From Pholiota molesta (lineage: Eukaryota > Basidiomycota > Agaricomycetes > Agaricales > Strophariaceae): 64,000 nt of DNA. This document shows positions 58,512 through 64,000 of the stretch, in pieces (position 1 is the first letter of the stretch; the number at the start of each line of letters is the position of its first letter). A program made the position numbers and the translations under genes. Under the pieces are notes generated by a model. The model made no database searches, was not told the DNA's origin, and saw only the letters and a list, made by a program, of their open reading frames with translations. The DNA is taken from the NCBI GenBank assembly GCA_014925825.1, contig JACGCK010000041.1:248001-312000 (forward strand), written 5' to 3'.

Positions 58512-59063
58512 TTCAGTCGTCGATTTCATGCATTACGCGGTCGCGTTTTTTGGTCAAATCAAGATTTGTATATATATGGTTCTTTCACTTCGAATTGACC
58601 TTAGTAGACACCGCAATTTGAAGCCTTGCCACAACCTTGCCATCTTTAGTAACCTATGTAATATGAATCCTCCTATCTATTGCAATGAAATCCGACCTGC
58701 CGCAAAAATCATGCCCATAAATAGTAGTATTATTGAAATACTCCGTGCGGTACCGCGTATGCATGCCCAACTAAGGCGCTCTAAGGCGGCTGTTAGACTG
58801 CAGCACGTGGTGGACGGGATTGGTTTTAAGCAACGCCGCTCAGTGGCTCACTAGCACTCCCTTAACAAGTTTGACCACGTACTCATATACTCTTCTACAT
58901 TACGCAGCGTTCCGCGCCCAGCTTCGACTTCTACCCTTCACAAGATTTCAAGGCTGCGATCTCAGTTATCAGGGACCACTTCCGAACGGTAATGTCCTTG
59001 AATCAATTTGTATCTTTCACTCATTGATAAATTATTGCACCGTAGTTTATCGACGACTCAGAT
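58512..59063. repeat. Intergenic spacer duplicated downstream
   Basis: Parts of this spacer (near 58720-58760, 58820-58850 and 58865-58960) recur in the same order and spacing at about 62150-62370, together with the end of gene A before and gene B after. This defines the tandem duplication. No gene in the spacer. Confidence 0.7.
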
Positions 59064-60635
59064 ATGTCAGAACATATCCTTTGCTGCCCGCAAGTGACGA
59101 AAGGCCAATCGTGCCCTCCATGCGACGAGCTCGCTGCTCTCAACCAAGAGATCTCTGAGGCCGAAGGGTTCCTTGCCACTTTGAATGCAAAGCGTCCATC
59201 AATATATGGCCGAATGAATCATGCGCACGATCCTTTGACCTCGAAACTCCCCGTTGAAATGGTCTCCAAGATATTCACGTACTTCTTACCCGACAATGTT
59301 GCCGAGGACTATGGACTGTGTACTCTCCACTATCTTGGATCTGGCTCCCGCCGAACGACACCCTTCTTGCTTGGCGCCGTATGTGTTGCCTGGCGCGCTA
59401 TTACCTGGTCTACCCCCGAGCTCTGGTCTTCTATATCTTTCGACGTAACCAATCTCAATGAAAACCATGCTGATATTGTGCGCGGATGGCTGCGTCGGTC
59501 AGGAGGGTGTCCCCTTTACATCAAAGTCTATACCACTCCAGGATATACCGCCAACAAGGCCCTTGAGGCGGAGGTCCTCGACTTGTTCAGGCAATGCTCT
59601 GACCGTTGGTTTTACTTGGTATTGGATGTTCCGCTGAAATTCCTTCCTCCCATCGATTTTACTCATGCGGTCATGTTAAACACTTTGAGTATCAAGACGG
59701 GATTAATGGACAGCAAAGGAATGACTCTAGGAATGAATCCCGGACTAAGGAAGTTATACATGGACTTCTATCAGATCGGTATACTGGCAAATGTTGACTG
59801 GAACAAACTCAATCATCTAGAAACTCAATTCATCTCGATCAATTCATGTGTGGACACTTTCTCGAAGGCATCCTTCCTGAGATTTTGCGCGCTCCGTATA
59901 TTTGATATATTTGATTCCGCAGAGGATGACGATGACATAGGTAAAACGCAGAATGCCATTCTCCAACACAATCATCTTCTCTTCCTTCATATACTGGATT
60001 GGACCCCTAATATGGAGACCTTTCTCCCGATGGTGCAATTCCCTGCCTTGCAAGACCTTTTTGTCTCCACGTTGACGTTGGCAAGTTGCAACATCAATTT
60101 AGTTGTCATCGCAGATCTTCTCCGACGCTCTCATTGCTCCCTCAAACGCCTTTCAATCAATGTCACAAGTCGCGAATTGGAGAATGAATTGGAACTAGTC
60201 CAGCTTCTTGCACAAATTCCGTCGCTAGAGGCTCTGGAATTGAAACGCAATGACTTGTATTTTCGCAGAATTTCCACTGGCACGCATTTCACTAGTTCTG
60301 ATTCTGTCGATCATCTTCTTACAGCACTTTCGACGACGGCCTTAACTCAAGGGACAGAGCCGAATCAACTTTCTTTCCTCCCAAATCTCGAAATCTTGAT
60401 CATAAAAAACATGGAGTTATCCTGGAATTGTGTTCTTGAATTGCTCCTAGCGCACTCGAATAAGGGGTCTAGCCTGGAAACGTCCCAAAACGTGCGGCCT
60501 TTGCGTTCTGTCTACCTTGAATTGCGTGGACAGAATTACATGCACATTGAGATGGATACGGGTAAAAGGCTTGAACAGGCCATAGAAGACAGCTTCGTCA
60601 TTTTCGACTTCAAGATCTTGGAATCTGTATGGTGA
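59064..60635 (+). CDS. F-box/LRR protein (array member B)
   Basis: A single uninterrupted frame of 523 codons. N-terminus CPQVTKGQSCPPCDELAALN, short coiled region, F-box HDPLTSKLPVEMVSKIFTYF ... LGAVCVAWRAITWSTPELWS. The LRR part includes IADLLRRSHCSLKRLSIN, LLAQIPSLEALEL and LTALSTTALTQGTEPNQLSF. A candidate SCF substrate adaptor of unknown target. Most similar to the inverted gene at 25.7 kb and to the partial gene at the right edge. No frame break and ordinary codon use. Confidence 0.9.
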   Translation: MSEHILCCPQVTKGQSCPPCDELAALNQEISEAEGFLATLNAKRPSIYGRMNHAHDPLTSKLPVEMVSKIFTYFLPDNVAEDYGLCTLHYLGSGSRRTTPFLLGAVCVAWRAITWSTPELWSSISFDVTNLNENHADIVRGWLRRSGGCPLYIKVYTTPGYTANKALEAEVLDLFRQCSDRWFYLVLDVPLKFLPPIDFTHAVMLNTLSIKTGLMDSKGMTLGMNPGLRKLYMDFYQIGILANVDWNKLNHLETQFISINSCVDTFSKASFLRFCALRIFDIFDSAEDDDDIGKTQNAILQHNHLLFLHILDWTPNMETFLPMVQFPALQDLFVSTLTLASCNINLVVIADLLRRSHCSLKRLSINVTSRELENELELVQLLAQIPSLEALELKRNDLYFRRISTGTHFTSSDSVDHLLTALSTTALTQGTEPNQLSFLPNLEILIIKNMELSWNCVLELLLAHSNKGSSLETSQNVRPLRSVYLELRGQNYMHIEMDTGKRLEQAIEDSFVIFDFKILESVW

Positions 60636-61329
60636 TTTCATTCTTATCTTCATGTAACATTCTGAAGTCTGTATACTACTACCTCCTAGTGTCGTCGTCG
60701 TTCGTCTATGTAAATTAGAATAGGCGGCTTGTTTCGTAATAATGTTTTTGATCACCTTACTACGTAGCTCTTTATATTTGTTGACCGTCGCTCTCTTTGT
60801 GTGAGAGAAGTAAGGATGGGTACCAAGAAATACTAGCAAGGCCTATAAGAGGGACTAGCGAAGGTGCAAAGAAAGCGACGGTAAGAACTTCTGACGAAGT
60901 TCGTTACACGGCTTGAGACGGGCTCGAAATATTTGAACGCCCGAGCCCACGGCCCAAGCCCGGACTTCTGATAGTTTAGTCGGAGCTTGAAGTTATTGTT
61001 GTCGAACATCTTGCGAACATCGTTCGACTTCAACGTCAACGTCAATCTCCACCCCTCTAACCGTGCTGCGCGCCCTCCGCTAATAACCACGCCTCAAGCC
61101 ACCTCCCTCAAGCCACTCGCTAATGACAACGAAGGGAATCAGGGGACGGAAGACCATGGCGGGAGGTCCGAGAGGTGCGTGACCGCCTTTTTCCTCCCAA
61201 GTTGCAGTACAAGTCGCGATCCCGCGATGGTGTTTGAATGCTCAGCGCTGATCTCTGTGTGCTCCTTCAGCGCGCGCCAATCGCGACTGCCCGCCGCCTC
61301 AAGGTCCTCCTGTCAACATCGGCCTAGTT
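60636..61329. other. 3' flank of gene B and inserted GC-rich segment
   Basis: The first about 190 bp carries the 3' flank shared with the gene at 25.7 kb (inverted copy near 25475-25575). From about 60940 composition becomes rich in CCCGAGCCCACGGCCC-type sequence and then in GC-rich DNA leading into the ABC1-kinase fragment. A frame at 60987-61361 has no family match. Confidence 0.5.
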
Positions 61330-61905
61330 GGCACCACATCACCATCATCAGCACCACTTGACGATGACGACAACGCGCACTGCGGACAGGAGAAGCGCAA
61401 GCACCGCGCAGGTGCGCGGCTGCACCCCAAACCCGGCGACGCGGAGCGCGGGGAGCCCTCTTTTGGGAAGAAGGTGCAGCAGCCCGTAGTGGGGACACAC
61501 ATGGTGTGGGATCGGTGCATACCGCGCGGTTATGGGTGTTTGAGCACTGGGTGTTCGACCTCTTCGTGTACTTCGCCGTCGACTTTGTGGCGGAGGACCT
61601 CCGCCAGGAGCTCGACTTCGTGCGCGAGGCGGACAACGCACGGCGTACCAACTCTTTCGTCCCCGCTGAGCCATACCTCCGCCACCGCGTGTATATCCCC
61701 AAAGTGTACCCCGAGTACTCTACGCGCATCGTGATGACCGCGGACTGGATTGACAGCGTGCGGCTGAGCGACAGGTGGAGCGCCCTGGGCAGGTGAAGGA
61801 CGTCATGCAGATGATGGTCGAGCTGTTCGGACCCACCATACCGTCTACGTGTGCAAAGGGCACTGCATGTATTGCAATCTCTGCGGCACGAAGACGCGCA
61901 GGTGG
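61330..61905 (+). pseudogene. Fragment of an ABC1/UbiB (ADCK-type) kinase gene
   Basis: The clear part, 61506-61796, encodes LWVFEHWVFDLFVYFAVDFV, then AEDLRQELDFVREADNARRT and RHRVYIPKVYPEYSTRIVMT, ADWIDSVRLSD, a signature stretch of mitochondrial ABC1/UbiB atypical kinases (COQ8/ADCK1-like). Just before it, GKKVQQPVVGTHMVWD in another frame matches the preceding VAVKVQKP region with a base missing. After it, VKDVMQMMVELFG gives the next family segment, then homology ends before the catalytic motifs. No start, no N-terminal half and no C-terminal half are present. It is a decayed fragment, probably a duplicated and inserted piece of a gene located elsewhere. Confidence 0.8.
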
Positions 61906-61989
61906 CGTCCTTGGCTGAATTCTAACAAATAGCCCCTAAGCCCAGGCTCAGGCCCAAGGACACCGATATTGGCTATAAAAATGGCTTGG

Positions 61990-62133
61990 ATCCGGGATAC
62001 GCCTCCTATGTTTCAATGCACAATTAAAGACGGCATCGATGTCACACTTGCAGCTGGTATGGACAACGAGCTAGGTTATCTACCGTTTAGGAAAACCTTG
62101 AACAATCTCTTCATACGAAGAAGAGAAATGAAA
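61990..62133 (+). pseudogene. 3' fragment of a second copy of F-box gene A
   Basis: Encodes FQCTIKDGIDVTLAAGM then ELGYLPFRKTLNNLF, matching the last about 45 residues of gene A (FQCTIEDGIEVTRAAGF and SGYLPFRENLEQAL near 58390-58500). The original stop codon has been lost and nothing of the 5' 90% of gene A precedes it. It marks the left edge of the second duplication unit. Confidence 0.8.
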
Positions 62134-62458
62134 GGGGCTTCCTTGCCCATAAACAGTATTATTGAAATACACCGTGCGGTCTGCATGCCCATTGGCCCAC
62201 TGCAGCGCTGGGTACTGTATTTAAGCAACGTCACTCAGTGGCCAGGGCGCTTCAGTCTTCTATAACAAGCTTGACCACGTATTCATATCCACGTATCCGT
62301 ATACTCGTACGCAGCGCTCAGCGCCAGCTTCGACTTCTACCCCCCACAAGAACTCAAGGTCGTGATCTCAGCTTCAGGGTATTGTCTTTCATTCAATTCA
62401 TGTCTTTCGTTCTGAGCTAATAAATCTTCGCACTGCAGTTTATCAACGACTCAGAGAG
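62134..62458. repeat. Second copy of the A-B spacer
   Basis: Collinear with 58700-59063, including AACAAGCTTGACCACGTATT-type sequence and the leader just before the F-box start. It contains the presumed promoter of the right-edge F-box gene. Confidence 0.7.
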
Positions 62459-64000
62459 ATGGCAGAATATATCCTTCGCTGCCCGCAACTGGCGAAAGGC
62501 CAATCGTGCCCTCCATGTGACGAGCTCGCCGCTCTCAACCAAGAGATCTCTGAGGCCGAAGTGCCCCTTGACACTTTGAATGCAAAGCGTCCCTCAATAT
62601 ATGGCCGAATGAATCATGCGCACGATCCTTTGACCTCGAAACTCCCCGTTGAAGTGGTCTCCAAGATATTCACATACTTTTTACCGCGCGATGTTGCCTG
62701 GGACTATGGTGTCCCTACTCTCCACCGTCCTCCCTACTATCCTAGACCTAGCTCCCGCCGAACGACACCCTTCTTGCTTGGCGCCGTATGTGTTGCCTGG
62801 CGCGCTATTGCCTGGTCTACCCGCAGACTCTGGTCCTCTATATCTGTCAACTTAACTGGTATCAAAGAAAACCATGTTGATATCGTGCGCGATTGGCTGT
62901 GGCGGTCAGGAGGGTGTCCCCTTTATATTGAGATCTACACAATTCGGGGATATTCCAGCAACAGTGACCTTGAAGAGAAGGTCCTCAAGTCATTTTGGCA
63001 ATGCTCTGACCGTTGGTTCTACTTGGCATTGGATAAGCAACTGAAATTTATTCCTCACACCAATTTTGCTCATGCTGTCATGTTAAACAATTTGAGGATC
63101 ACCACGGGAGGAAGCTGCGGCACAGAAACGGATCTAGGAATGAATCCAAACATAAGGAAGTTATACTTGGACTACTTCGAGGTCGGTAGACTTGCCAATG
63201 TTCATTGGAACAGACTCAGTTATCTATACACTTCTTTCGGGTCGATCAATACGTGTTTCGAGACTTTCTCGAAAGCATCTTTCCTCACACATGCCAGTCT
63301 CCGTATTTTGTCTAATGACGACGCAGATATAACGCAGAATGAAATTCTCCAACACAACCATCTTTCCTTCCTTTTCTTAATGGATTGGAATAATATGAAT
63401 ACTTTTCTCCCGATGGTGCAATTCCCTGCATTGAAACATCTTTTTATCTATTCGTGCATATTCGTCCGATGCCAAATCGATTTAGGCGTCCTTGCAGATC
63501 TTCTCCAACGCTCTCATTGCTCCCTCAAGTTCCTTCGAATCAATGTCACACATCGGGAATTTGGGGGTGAATTGGAACTGGTCCAGTTTCTGGCACAAAT
63601 ACCGTCGCTAGAAACTTTGGAATTGGAACGCGAATCCGATGTCGTTGGTCGCAGACTTTCCATTACTAGTTCTCATTCTGTCGACCATCTTCTTACAATG
63701 CTTTCGACAACAGCCTTCACTCAAGGGACAGACCTGAGTCGGCCCACTTTTCTTCCAAATCTGAAGGACTTGGTCATTCGAGGCATGGAGTTATCCTGGA
63801 ATCGTGTCCTTGATATGATCCTAGCGCACTCGAATAAGGGGTCTAACCCGGAAACGCACCCAAACGTGCGACCTTTACGTTCTGTCTATCTCGACTTGCA
63901 TGGAAAGCAGTGCATGTCCACCGAGATGGATATGGCTCAAAAGCTTCAAGACGCTATCAAAGATAGCTTCGCCGCCGTCACGATCGTAGGCGCGGTTTAC
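62459..64000 (+). CDS. F-box/LRR protein (second copy of array member B), cut by window edge
   Basis: The frame from ATG 62459 is open for 514 codons to the right edge. N-terminus CPQLAKGQSCPPCDELAALN, F-box HDPLTSKLPVEVVSKIFTYF ... LGAVCVAWRAIAWSTRRLWS. The LRR part has VLADLLQRSHCSLKFLRIN, LAQIPSLETLELERE and FLPNLKDLVIRGMELSWN. By comparison with the gene at 59.1 kb only about 10 codons are missing. It is intact as far as seen. A candidate SCF adaptor, product of the tandem duplication. Confidence 0.88.
   Translation, partial: MAEYILRCPQLAKGQSCPPCDELAALNQEISEAEVPLDTLNAKRPSIYGRMNHAHDPLTSKLPVEVVSKIFTYFLPRDVAWDYGVPTLHRPPYYPRPSSRRTTPFLLGAVCVAWRAIAWSTRRLWSSISVNLTGIKENHVDIVRDWLWRSGGCPLYIEIYTIRGYSSNSDLEEKVLKSFWQCSDRWFYLALDKQLKFIPHTNFAHAVMLNNLRITTGGSCGTETDLGMNPNIRKLYLDYFEVGRLANVHWNRLSYLYTSFGSINTCFETFSKASFLTHASLRILSNDDADITQNEILQHNHLSFLFLMDWNNMNTFLPMVQFPALKHLFIYSCIFVRCQIDLGVLADLLQRSHCSLKFLRINVTHREFGGELELVQFLAQIPSLETLELERESDVVGRRLSITSSHSVDHLLTMLSTTAFTQGTDLSRPTFLPNLKDLVIRGMELSWNRVLDMILAHSNKGSNPETHPNVRPLRSVYLDLHGKQCMSTEMDMAQKLQDAIKDSFAAVTIVGAVY

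Overview
This is a eukaryotic window, almost certainly a mushroom-forming basidiomycete (Agaricomycete). Genes carry many short GT-AG introns (mostly 45-70 bp), tRNA genes contain introns, and there are families expanded in that class: F-box/leucine-rich proteins, BTB proteins, DUF6533 membrane proteins, divergent TKL-like kinases and a DUF3494 ice-binding protein. No CRISPR array, bacterial operon, virus or intact transposon was recognised.

Layout. 0-10 kb is accessory: a frameshifted dienelactone hydrolase, F-box remnants, a BTB gene and a DUF6533 membrane protein. 10-25 kb is mostly conserved housekeeping: XPF/RAD1 nuclease (-), divergent from a LENG1-like CIR_N protein (+), a TKL-type kinase, an F-box gene, a truncated membrane receptor-like gene, ribosomal protein eL8 and Elongator subunit ELP6. 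25-34 kb holds an F-box gene, a BTB gene, about 3.7 kb with no convincing gene, and a small CsbD/HMP-like stress protein. 34-46 kb holds a GRGG-repeat low-complexity protein, a HotDog thioesterase and an ice-binding protein sitting between two paralogous NAD(P)-dependent reductases in opposite orientation. 46-55 kb holds a tRNA-Asp, a SAM methyltransferase and the eIF2alpha kinase GCN2. 55-64 kb holds a tRNA-Glu and a tandem F-box array (three related genes and one fragment), interrupted by a decayed piece of an ABC1/UbiB kinase gene.

The main oddity is technical or evolutionary. At least eight otherwise well-preserved genes, including GCN2, are broken by single-base shifts that lie almost always in G/C-rich runs, while lower-GC genes such as XPF, ELP6 and the F-box genes stay open. 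This fits uncorrected homopolymer deletions in the assembly at least as well as real pseudogenes.

Genes whose joint role can be inferred are few. XPF is the nuclease of nucleotide-excision repair; eL8, ELP6, GCN2 and the tRNAs belong to translation and its control. F-box and BTB proteins are candidate substrate adaptors of cullin ubiquitin ligases. Clustering of these genes looks like local duplication rather than a pathway. Splice sites were placed by eye: XPF, LENG1-like, eL8, ELP6, the 28 kb BTB gene and the ice-binding protein close into complete frames; other multi-exon models are approximate.
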